Assembly: GCA_900313765.1 (NCBI GenBank)
Contig: OMSN01000069.1
Coordinates: forward strand, 1-10,934
Reading direction: 5' to 3'
Source: an uncultured Eubacteriales bacterium
Lineage (GTDB): Bacteria > Bacillota > Clostridia > Lachnospirales > Lachnospiraceae
DNA: 10,934 nucleotides
Shown: positions 1 through 5,338 of the stretch, one piece after another
How the letters are laid out: each line of letters opens with the position of its first letter
Numbering within the stretch: position 1 is the first letter of the stretch
Position numbers and translations under genes: made by a program
The notes under the pieces: generated by a model
Told to the model about the DNA's origin: nothing
Database searches by the model: none
The model's input: only the letters and a program-made list of their open reading frames with translations

Positions 1-153
1 CGTGCTCATGACCAGATCCAGCCGTTTACCGTTCATTTCTTCCGGCACAGTAAGTGTCCTGACACAGGCATCCTCTGATCCGGATTCCTCCGTCAGATCC
101 TCTTCTTCGCAGAACTCCCGGATCTCATTGTCAATGGTCTGATCTGTCAGCAT
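1..153 (-). CDS. RluD-type 23S rRNA pseudouridine synthase, N-terminal part (cut by window edge)
   Basis: Only the first 51 codons are inside the window; the gene runs off the left end. The visible protein starts MLTDQTIDNE, has an acidic stretch (EFCEEEDLTEES) and then VPEEMNGKRLDLVMS, which fits the start of the S4 RNA-binding domain that precedes the catalytic domain in RluA/RluD-family enzymes. These convert uridines in large-subunit rRNA to pseudouridine. The ATG at 151-153 has an AGGAG ribosome site about ten bases upstream. The start lies inside the 3' end of lspA (23-base overlap), so translation is probably coupled. An rluD-type gene directly after lspA is a common order in Firmicutes, which supports the call. 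The catalytic domain is not visible, so the exact subfamily (RluA, RluC or RluD) cannot be settled. Confidence 0.8.
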   Translation of the reverse strand, partial: MLTDQTIDNEIREFCEEEDLTEESGSEDACVRTLTVPEEMNGKRLDLVMST

Positions 154-643
154 CTGTTGTAAACTCCTGATCTTTATAATAAAACAGTATGAGGATCACC
201 AGCAGGGTGACGCTTACGGTCACATAGATGTCGGCTACATTGAAGATCGGAAAGTTGATGATCTTAAAGTAAATGAAATCGATCACGAACTGATGCGCGA
301 TCCTGTCGATCATATTTCCAAGAGCGCCGGCACTGAGGAATACAAGACACAGCCGAAGCGGCGTAAAGCGCCGGGTATGGGGCAGTCTGGATCCGTACCA
401 TACACAGCCGGCCATGATGACCAGCGCAAAGAGAATAAAGATCCACTGTCTGTTGCGGAGCATTCCGAACGCAGCTCCCCTGTTCTCCAGATACTGAAGT
501 TCCAGAATCCCGGGAATAAGCGGCACGGACCAGACGCTTCGAAGACGGGTATATGCCAGCCATTTTGTGACCTGGTCCAGCAGCACCGCTGCGCATAGCA
601 ATATGAAGGCTCTGACGCCAGAGCCGGCTGTCCTGGATGTCAT
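131..643 (-). CDS. lspA: Lipoprotein signal peptidase (signal peptidase II)
   Basis: This membrane aspartyl protease cuts the signal peptide from prolipoproteins after the lipobox cysteine is diacylated. The 170 residues show four hydrophobic segments (about 12-29, 67-84, 96-110 and 138-155) and the family motifs: DQVTKW at 23-28, ENRGAAFG at 53-60, GNMIDR at 109-114 and FNVADIY at 134-140. The expected catalytic aspartates are D113 and D138. Length is normal for the family. The ATG at 641-643 has a GGAGG site eight bases upstream. It follows aroB by 60 bases and overlaps the RluD-type gene, so the three probably share one transcript. No defect is seen. Confidence 0.96.
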   Translation of the reverse strand: MTSRTAGSGVRAFILLCAAVLLDQVTKWLAYTRLRSVWSVPLIPGILELQYLENRGAAFGMLRNRQWIFILFALVIMAGCVWYGSRLPHTRRFTPLRLCLVFLSAGALGNMIDRIAHQFVIDFIYFKIINFPIFNVADIYVTVSVTLLVILILFYYKDQEFTTDADRSDH

Positions 644-703
644 GGCAGAATCCTCCGTTCAACGGGACCTGATGCACAGGCCTGCAGATCCCGTCTGTGA
701 TTG

Positions 704-1828
704 TCAGCAGTTCTCATCGTAACGTATGAAGGCAAGCGCTTCGCGGATCTCATCATCGGTAACAGTCTCGTCGATATAGGCGCTTCCCAGCTTTTTCAGC
801 AGAATATAGCGGATGTGACCGCTGTCCATCTTCTTGTCTTTCCGTGTAGCTTCAAGGATGTCATCAACCTCCAGGGTATCGTAGGTGATAGGAAGATCAA
901 AGCCGACAAACATGTCACGGATCTCGTAGAAGGTCATCTCATCGATGCTTCCCCTCTTCCAGGAGATGTAGGAAGCTGCAATAATTCCAAGGGCAACACA
1001 TTCCCCGTGTGCCAGTTCAAAATTCTTCAGTTTCTCAATCGCATGTCCGGCTGTGTGTCCGAAATTCAGAAGAGCCCTGTCTCCTTTTTCAAGAGGATCT
1101 TTCTCCACAATAACCCGCTTGATATGGATGCTGCGCACCACCATCTCCAGCAGGGTATCAGAATCCCGCTCTTCGATCTCGCCCATGTGATCCAGACACC
1201 ACTCATAGTAAGCCGCGTCCCTGATCAGTCCGTGCTTGAGGACTTCTCCCATACCGCTGGCATACTGTGTATCATCCAGGGTCTTCAGGGTACTGATATT
1301 CAGGTACACCATGGAAGGCTGATGAAACGCCCCGACCATGTTCTTGTAGGAATCAAAATCAACACCTGTCTTGCCGCCGATGGAAGAATCCACCTGGGAC
1401 AGAAGGGTTGTGGGGATCTGAACGAAGCGGATCCCGCGCAGATAGGTTGCGGCAGCATAACCGGTCATATCTCCGACTACCCCGCCTCCCAGAGCGACCA
1501 GTATGTCCCTGCGGTCCAGACAGTTCTCAATCAGGTGTGTGTAGATCTTCCGGATCTCATCCAGGTTCTTGTGGGACTCACCGGCTGGAATCACATAGGA
1601 TGAGACGCCCGCACAGCATCCTTTCAGACAGCCTACTACCTTATCCAGATACAGTTTCTCCACGTTGCTGTCCGTGATGACTGCGATCCGGCGGTTCTGG
1701 CAGTCGAGTTCCTGCATGCGCTCTGCCAGTTGGTCAAACGAAGTTTCAGGATAGATATGGTAGGCGAATCTGCGGTCTTTCTTGACTTCGATCGGGTCCG
1801 TGATACTCATTTTCTTTTTATCAGCCAT
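704..1828 (-). CDS. aroB: 3-dehydroquinate synthase
   Basis: AroB converts DAHP to 3-dehydroquinate, the second step of the shikimate pathway, using NAD and a divalent metal in the cytoplasm. The 374-residue protein carries the NAD-binding stretch GGGVVGDMTGY (114-124), the RGIRFVQIPTTLLSQVDSSI region (131-150) with GGKTGVD following, and metal ligands expected at E195 (GMGEVLKHG), H258 (NFGHTAGHAIE) and H274 (AHGECVALG). The 16-residue spacing of the two histidines fits the family. The frame is open upstream to a TTG at 1871-1873, but that codon lies inside a terminator hairpin. The ATG at 1826-1828 has a GAAGGAG site five bases upstream and is the better start. It heads the aroB-lspA-RluD-type group. 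An isolated shikimate gene next to lspA is not otherwise explained here. Confidence 0.96.
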   Translation of the reverse strand: MADKKKMSITDPIEVKKDRRFAYHIYPETSFDQLAERMQELDCQNRRIAVITDSNVEKLYLDKVVGCLKGCCAGVSSYVIPAGESHKNLDEIRKIYTHLIENCLDRRDILVALGGGVVGDMTGYAAATYLRGIRFVQIPTTLLSQVDSSIGGKTGVDFDSYKNMVGAFHQPSMVYLNISTLKTLDDTQYASGMGEVLKHGLIRDAAYYEWCLDHMGEIEERDSDTLLEMVVRSIHIKRVIVEKDPLEKGDRALLNFGHTAGHAIEKLKNFELAHGECVALGIIAASYISWKRGSIDEMTFYEIRDMFVGFDLPITYDTLEVDDILEATRKDKKMDSGHIRYILLKKLGSAYIDETVTDDEIREALAFIRYDENC

Positions 1829-1833
1829 GGTGA

Positions 1834-1840
1834 CTCCTTC
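1834..1840 (-). promoter_or_regulatory. Ribosome binding site that fixes the aroB start
   Basis: GAAGGAG on the minus strand, five bases before the ATG at 1826-1828. It decides against the longer TTG-started frame, which would begin inside the hairpin at 1858-1886 and has no such site. Confidence 0.8.
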
Positions 1841-1857
1841 TGCGTAATAATCTTGAA

Positions 1858-1886
1858 AACGCCGCAGGTTCAATCCCTGCGGCGTT
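1858..1886 (-). terminator. Hairpin terminator after sepF
   Basis: A perfect 11-bp GC-rich stem (AACGCCGCAGG with CCTGCGGCGTT) and a seven-base loop lie between sepF and aroB. Read on the minus strand, the stem ends in GTTTTC, a short U run, so it fits a rho-independent terminator of modest strength. It ends about 30 bases before the aroB ATG. Either some transcripts read through to aroB, or aroB uses a promoter hidden in or near the hairpin; a loose candidate is TTGAAC, 18 bases, TATTAC. The plus strand has no U run after the stem. Confidence 0.7.
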
Positions 1887-1921
1887 CATTATGCTTGTAC
1901 ATATTCTGAATGCATCTGCAA

Positions 1922-2527
1922 TCAGAGGTCATCTCCGAGGTCAAGATCCGGGTCAAACGCACCGGTCAGGATCTCCTGGAACTCTCCGGTGATATCAACA
2001 CCATGCGGTGTCAGGACGAAGATATAGTTGCTGATCTTGTCAAGACGTCCGCGGATGGCACAACACGCGCCGGACGCAAAGTCGAATATTCTCTGTGAGA
2101 CATCAAGATCAAGTCCCTCCAGATTCAGGATGATGGTGCAGTGAGCAATCAGCATCTGAGCGATCTGCAATGCATCTTCCATGGACTTCGGACGGATCAC
2201 ACACACGGAGAAATTGTTGGACGGTTCAGTTTCTTCCTGTACCTTTCTCGGCCTGAACGCTGAGACCTTGGATTCTCTGACGGGAGCCTGTGCTCTGGAT
2301 CTGCGGAAGCCTCTCGGACTGGATGTTTCCACCGGTTCCTTGCGGCGGATCGGCCGGATCGGCTCTTCCTCCTCTTCCAGATCATCCTCCTCATCACGTT
2401 CTATAAAGCGTCTGGATGGACGTGAATCATCAAGACCACTGTCATCATCATCGAAGTATTCGTCATCGTCCAGGTCATCGTCTTCATTTATCTTGATCGA
2501 ATTCAAAAATCTGTCGAAAACACTCAT
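1922..2527 (-). CDS. sepF: Cell division protein SepF
   Basis: SepF ties FtsZ filaments to the membrane and helps septum assembly in Gram-positive bacteria. The 201-residue protein has the expected parts: a short amphipathic membrane-binding N-terminus (MSVFDRFLNSIKIN, 1-14), a long charged linker (about 15-105) and the C-terminal SepF domain (about 106-182) with IRPKSMEDALQIA, TIILNLEGLDLDVSQRIFDF and ASGACCAIRG motifs that pack into the FtsZ-binding dimer. The linker is very acidic at 15-57 (runs of D and E), then basic (58-95). The tail after 182 is acidic (DPDLDLGDD). The start ATG overlaps the yggS stop by four bases (ATGA), which implies translational coupling. The yggS-sepF pair is a conserved Firmicute arrangement. 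Confidence 0.95.
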   Translation of the reverse strand: MSVFDRFLNSIKINEDDDLDDDEYFDDDDSGLDDSRPSRRFIERDEEDDLEEEEEPIRPIRRKEPVETSSPRGFRRSRAQAPVRESKVSAFRPRKVQEETEPSNNFSVCVIRPKSMEDALQIAQMLIAHCTIILNLEGLDLDVSQRIFDFASGACCAIRGRLDKISNYIFVLTPHGVDITGEFQEILTGAFDPDLDLGDDL

Positions 2528-3219
2528 AAACTGTAATTCCTCTCCCCAAAGATACCTGTTCCTACACGGACCAGTGTAGCACCTTCTTCGATTGCTACCT
2601 CAAAATCCCCAGTCATTCCCATACTAAGTTCATTAACCATTACATTATCGATGTTTTTCCGGCCTATGTCAACCGCCAAATTGCGCAGTCCGCGGAAATG
2701 AACACGGTTGAGCTCCGGGTCATCCACGAAGGGTGCAATGGTCATAAATCCATGAATCTGAATGTGTTCAAAGGCAGAGACAGTGCGGACAAACTCCTCC
2801 GCCTGACCGGGTGCGATCCCACCCTTGGATTCCTCTCCTGCCATATTTACTTCGACCAGACAGGGCATCACAAGGTTCTTTCTGGCTGCGTCCTTCTCGA
2901 TTGCCTCTGCCAGCTCCAGCGAACCCAGTGAGTGGATCATGACTGCCCTTCCCACCACGTATTTTACTTTGTTTCGTTGAAGGTTCCCGATCATATGCCA
3001 GTGAAGATCTTTCGGAAGAACCTCATATTTGTCACGAAGCTCCTGCGGTTTGTTCTCTCCGAAGTCCACAATCCCCTGATCCATCGCTTCCTGAATCATG
3101 GAAACCGGTTTGGTCTTGCTGACTGCTATGAGAGTGACATCCTCTCTTCTGCGCCCGCTTCTCTCACAGGCTTCGCATATCCTTTGTTCAATTTGTCTTA
3201 GATTCTCAGCTACACTCAT
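2524..3219 (-). CDS. yggS: YggS/PROSC-family pyridoxal-phosphate homeostasis protein
   Basis: This family binds PLP with a single alanine-racemase-like barrel and keeps free vitamin B6 and amino-acid pools in balance; no catalytic reaction is established. The 231 residues carry the PLP lysine in IAVSKTKP (K35), then FGENKPQE (53-60), WHMIGNLQRNK (74-84), and the phosphate-binding end LSMGMTGDFE (198-207) and RVGTGIFGER (218-227). Length is typical. The ATG at 3217-3219 has a weak GGTGA site six bases upstream. Its 5' side is the 116-base structured gap after the HlyD-like gene. It is coupled to sepF. In Gram-positive relatives the same neighbour sits in the ylm division cluster, so its place here is as expected. 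Confidence 0.94.
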   Translation of the reverse strand: MSVAENLRQIEQRICEACERSGRRREDVTLIAVSKTKPVSMIQEAMDQGIVDFGENKPQELRDKYEVLPKDLHWHMIGNLQRNKVKYVVGRAVMIHSLGSLELAEAIEKDAARKNLVMPCLVEVNMAGEESKGGIAPGQAEEFVRTVSAFEHIQIHGFMTIAPFVDDPELNRVHFRGLRNLAVDIGRKNIDNVMVNELSMGMTGDFEVAIEEGATLVRVGTGIFGERNYSL

Positions 3220-3237
3220 TTTTAATCACCGTACATA

Positions 3238-3321
3238 TGCATTAAGATATATGCAAGCTCTGTCCTGCACCCCGGAGTGGACCTATAGGGTCGTCCGCGC
3301 AACGGAGCAGACAGAGCATAT
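3238..3321 (-). other. Structured intergenic inverted repeat before yggS, possible RNA element
   Basis: The gap between the HlyD-like gene and yggS is dense in dyad symmetry. The main arms are 3257-3268 and 3307-3317, giving an 11-bp stem with one bulged base (GCTCTGT plus CTGC pairing with GCAG plus ACAGAGC). Inside, read on the minus strand, are two small hairpins, TCCG/CGGA and GACC/GGTC, so the whole can fold as a branched junction of about 60 nt. Outside, copies of GCATAT/ATATGC allow the stem to lengthen or to form a rival TGCAT/ATGCA hairpin at 3238-3255. No U run follows, so a simple terminator is unlikely. It matches no riboswitch or small RNA I recognise. It could be a leader of yggS-sepF, a processing site or a dispersed repeat; the strand is assumed from the flanking genes. 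Confidence 0.45.
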
Positions 3322-3322
3322 G

Positions 3323-3339
3323 CTGAGTAGTTCACTCAG
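3323..3339 (-). repeat. Small hairpin spanning the stop codon of the HlyD-like gene
   Basis: A perfect 6-bp inverted repeat (CTGAGT and ACTCAG, five-base loop) includes the TGA stop at 3336-3338. It directly adjoins the larger structured element. It may protect the 3' end of the upstream message; no U run follows it. Confidence 0.4.
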
Positions 3340-4721
3340 TTAATGATCTCATCATCCTTGACTTCCGACGCGTTCAGGACGATCCGGTCATGGGCTGAGA
3401 GCCCATATGTGTCTGTCGGGTCAACGATACAGAATTCTTCATTTTCATCAATGATCGTGACTTCGCGGAACACTGCGTATCCCTTATTGATATTGTATAC
3501 ACCCTGGATCGTCTCGTAGACGTCTTCTGAGATCTGGTACTTTCTGGAGGTTCCCGGCATGACGATATAGTCTCCGTCATCAAACAATCCGGGATTGATC
3601 AGGTAGTACCCTTCTTTTTTATTTCTCGAATAGACAGTTGCCACAACGTTTGATGTGGAGGAGGATCCGTCCGCGGCGAAGGTCTCGCGGATCAGGTAGA
3701 TCTCCGAATTCGAGTTCTCATTCTCCGTTACATATTCCTCGGGAATACGTACGAAATACTTCTCCGTGATCGAGGATACCGGAATCTTCAGGCCCTTCGT
3801 ACGGTCCAGGATCAGCTCGATGTCAAGATAGCGGTCCGTGACGTACCGGACAAGAGAACTCTTCATGGTGATCTTCCCATACAGTCCGTCCAGTCCATTG
3901 ACAAGTTCAAGCGGCGCTGAGAAGGAGTTGTTGTCCTTCAGGAAACGTACGCTGATCTTCTCCCGCCCTTCCAGGTCTGCCTTCAGACGGTCATCAACGG
4001 GGAAGCACAGACTCCAGGTGTCGTTGGTTACCAGTTTGTAGAGCGGATCACCGGAGCTGACAGTGCTTCTCAGTCTCAGGTTGTTTTTCGTGTAATAACT
4101 CTGATCAAACATGGACCGCTTCAGGTCGGATTCCGTGACACCTTCCAGTCCGTCTGTGGAGTACACGACGAATCCCGGAACCGGTGCCTCGAAGCTGCCG
4201 CTGACATATTCGCCGGCATTCTCATCGATGGAAGACTGCAGGATAACCCCCTGCATATCCGCCTTGAAGTCATAGACACGGGAAAAGACATCTTCATCGA
4301 AGTTAACGGCGAAGATACTCATCTCATTCTTTGCTTCTGTGAGATCTTCATCAGACAGGCTGGTCGTGATGCTGCTGTCCTCCGATCCGGCGGCAGTGCC
4401 TCCCACGGAGCAGATCATCATGCCCACATTGGCTTTGGAGCCTTCCCGGGCATAGTAACTGACATTGCCGGAGACATTGGAGTTCTCGATCTCCTCTTCC
4501 TTGAGAACCAGGGCACTGTAACGGTAGTTGCCGGATATGGTTCCCGCAACGACTTCATAGCCGGTCACATGGCTCTGTGTGAGGTATGAGATCAGAGCAA
4601 TGATGATGTAGATAAAGATCAGGCCGAACAGCATCGTCCCGGGATCCAGCGAAGGCAATGACCGGGGCAGCGTGATAATATTACGGTTCCTGCCTGTGTT
4701 TCTTCTTCGAAATAGAGCCAA
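3336..4721 (-). CDS. Single-pass membrane-fusion (HlyD-like) protein, uncharacterised
   Basis: The 461-residue protein has a basic cytoplasmic N-terminus (RRRNTGRNR), one membrane segment at about 30-48 and a long extracytoplasmic part. Residues about 60-110 (YRYSALVLKEEEIENSNVSG then VSYYAREGSKANVGMMICSV) look like the first half of a barrel-sandwich (lipoyl-like) domain; the second half seems to be at about 175-230 (FEAPVPGFVVYS then VSSGDPLYKLV). A helical stretch of about 60 residues lies between, followed by beta-rich sequence. This is the layout of membrane fusion proteins, but no transporter gene is nearby. The start is TTG at 4719-4721: it has an AAGAGGG site seven bases upstream, and an in-frame TAA at 4734-4736 rules out a longer form. 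Related proteins are often annotated as HlyD-family next to yggS-sepF in Clostridia; the role is unknown. Confidence 0.8.
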   Translation of the reverse strand: MALFRRRNTGRNRNIITLPRSLPSLDPGTMLFGLIFIYIIIALISYLTQSHVTGYEVVAGTISGNYRYSALVLKEEEIENSNVSGNVSYYAREGSKANVGMMICSVGGTAAGSEDSSITTSLSDEDLTEAKNEMSIFAVNFDEDVFSRVYDFKADMQGVILQSSIDENAGEYVSGSFEAPVPGFVVYSTDGLEGVTESDLKRSMFDQSYYTKNNLRLRSTVSSGDPLYKLVTNDTWSLCFPVDDRLKADLEGREKISVRFLKDNNSFSAPLELVNGLDGLYGKITMKSSLVRYVTDRYLDIELILDRTKGLKIPVSSITEKYFVRIPEEYVTENENSNSEIYLIRETFAADGSSSTSNVVATVYSRNKKEGYYLINPGLFDDGDYIVMPGTSRKYQISEDVYETIQGVYNINKGYAVFREVTIIDENEEFCIVDPTDTYGLSAHDRIVLNASEVKDDEIIN

Positions 4722-4728
4722 AGGAAAA

Positions 4729-4735
4729 CCCTCTT
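4729..4735 (-). promoter_or_regulatory. Ribosome binding site supporting the TTG start of the HlyD-like gene
   Basis: AAGAGGG on the minus strand, seven bases before TTG at 4719-4721. The next methionine codon is 29 residues further in, at the membrane segment, and would remove the basic N-terminus. Confidence 0.7.
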
Positions 4736-4743
4736 AATATACA

Positions 4744-4769
4744 ATCGAGTAGGACGAATCCTACTCGAT
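4744..4769 (-). repeat. Perfect 11-bp hairpin with UUCG loop upstream of the HlyD-like gene
   Basis: The arms ATCGAGTAGGA (4744-4754) and TCCTACTCGAT (4759-4769) are perfectly complementary, with a four-base loop that reads TTCG on the minus strand. The stem ends nine bases before the ribosome site AAGAGGG. The bases after it on the minus strand (TTGTATATT) are U-rich but interrupted, so it could act as a leaky terminator that lowers expression of downstream genes, as an mRNA-stabilising stem, or as a protein-binding operator. A second AT-rich dyad, CAAAAT-TC-ATTTTG, is just upstream at 4778-4791. Confidence 0.6.
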
Positions 4770-4821
4770 ATCTGAAGCAAAATTCATTTTGATTCCGTGA
4801 AACAGGAAAAAATGTCACATC

Positions 4822-5244
4822 TTACAGCTCAGCAATGATCATATCACGGAATTCTTCCGGCAGATCTTCCTTCGTCAGGGAGATGCTGATGATGAAATTG
4901 ACTGAAAACTGTCTGCCGATCGCTTCGATCTGCTTAAGGACGGGGATCACATCCTCGCCTTCGGCGATCCTTGCAATCTTCATGAAATTGTCGAGATAGA
5001 CGTTCTCCAGGTCATGGTCCTGGGAGATGATTCCGCACAGAAAACCGATGAATTCATCCGAATCGGTGAGCGGGTATGTGGTTACATCAATAAGACGGAC
5101 TCTATTGTGAAGCTCAAACATGTGCTGGGTGTTTTTGTCGAGATATACAAAATTACCATTTGCTTCCTTGACTTCATGATTCGCCTTCTCAAGAAGAACC
5201 TTGGTCTTGCCTTTTCCCTTTTCACCGATGATGAACTGTATCAT
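4822..5244 (-). CDS. Small P-loop nucleotide-binding protein, unknown function
   Basis: The 140-residue soluble protein starts with a strand and a clear Walker A motif, GEKGKGKT (7-14). Residues 81-87 (NVYLDNF) end a hydrophobic strand with an aspartate, in the place of Walker B. A later strand (116-122, NFIISIS) is followed by an acidic tail. No membrane segment, zinc site or helicase motif is seen. The protein is about the size of a bare nucleotide-binding core, so it probably acts on or with a partner. The ATG at 5242-5244 has an AGGAGGG site nine bases upstream and a good promoter before it. It is the first gene of the unit that goes on with the HlyD-like gene, yggS and sepF. It is not an ABC ATPase (no LSGGQ signature), so it is not an evident energy source for an ABC exporter. 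I do not recognise a named family. Confidence 0.75.
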   Translation of the reverse strand: MIQFIIGEKGKGKTKVLLEKANHEVKEANGNFVYLDKNTQHMFELHNRVRLIDVTTYPLTDSDEFIGFLCGIISQDHDLENVYLDNFMKIARIAEGEDVIPVLKQIEAIGRQFSVNFIISISLTKEDLPEEFRDMIIAEL

Positions 5245-5289
5245 AATTGAGTGCCCTCCTGTTCAGGTCTTTTTTTGTTCTATAACTGT

Positions 5290-5318
5290 ATTATAACTTT
5301 TAACGGTCGGAAATACAA
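5290..5318 (-). promoter_or_regulatory. Sigma-A type promoter for the P-loop gene unit
   Basis: On the minus strand a TTGTAT box (5313-5318) and a perfect TATAAT box (5290-5295) are 17 bases apart. Transcription would begin near 5283, giving a leader of about 40 bases with an A7 run and the AGGAGGG site of the P-loop gene. The -35 box is weak (three of six consensus bases); the -10 box and spacing are ideal. It lies just after the carboxypeptidase stop and divides the cluster into two units. Confidence 0.7.
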
Positions 5319-5319
5319 C

Positions 5320-5338
5320 CTCGTCATGCAGGGACGAG
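5320..5338 (-). terminator. Weak hairpin at the end of the carboxypeptidase gene
   Basis: A 6-bp inverted repeat (CTCGTC and GACGAG, seven-base loop) spans the TGA at 5324-5326. On the minus strand it is followed by GTTGTATTT, a broken U run, so termination would be inefficient at best. It directly precedes the promoter at 5290-5318, which is a sensible place for a unit boundary. Confidence 0.3.

Noticed and set aside
701..1603. Long plus-strand open frame of 300 codons
   Set aside because: It lies entirely opposite aroB, whose protein has all family motifs; the plus-strand translation shows no recognisable domain. It is a shadow of codon bias.
1829..1873. Longer AroB starting at TTG 1871-1873
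   Set aside because: The codon lies inside a terminator hairpin and has no ribosome site, while the ATG at 1826-1828 has a strong one.
1805..1888. Possible tRNA gene on the plus strand
   Set aside because: Only a T-arm-like stem is present. No matching 5' acceptor strand, anticodon arm or D-arm is found upstream, and the stem continues past the five pairs expected of a T-arm.
3238..3321. Small SRP RNA, 6S RNA or a known riboswitch before yggS
   Set aside because: The conserved SRP motif (GGAAGCAGCC type), the 6S open bubble, and known riboswitch cores that I can recall are not present.
5255..5280. Plus-strand terminator (CCTG-TT-CAGG followed by a T run)
   Set aside because: The loop would be only two bases and the stem three to four pairs; no plus-strand gene ends here.
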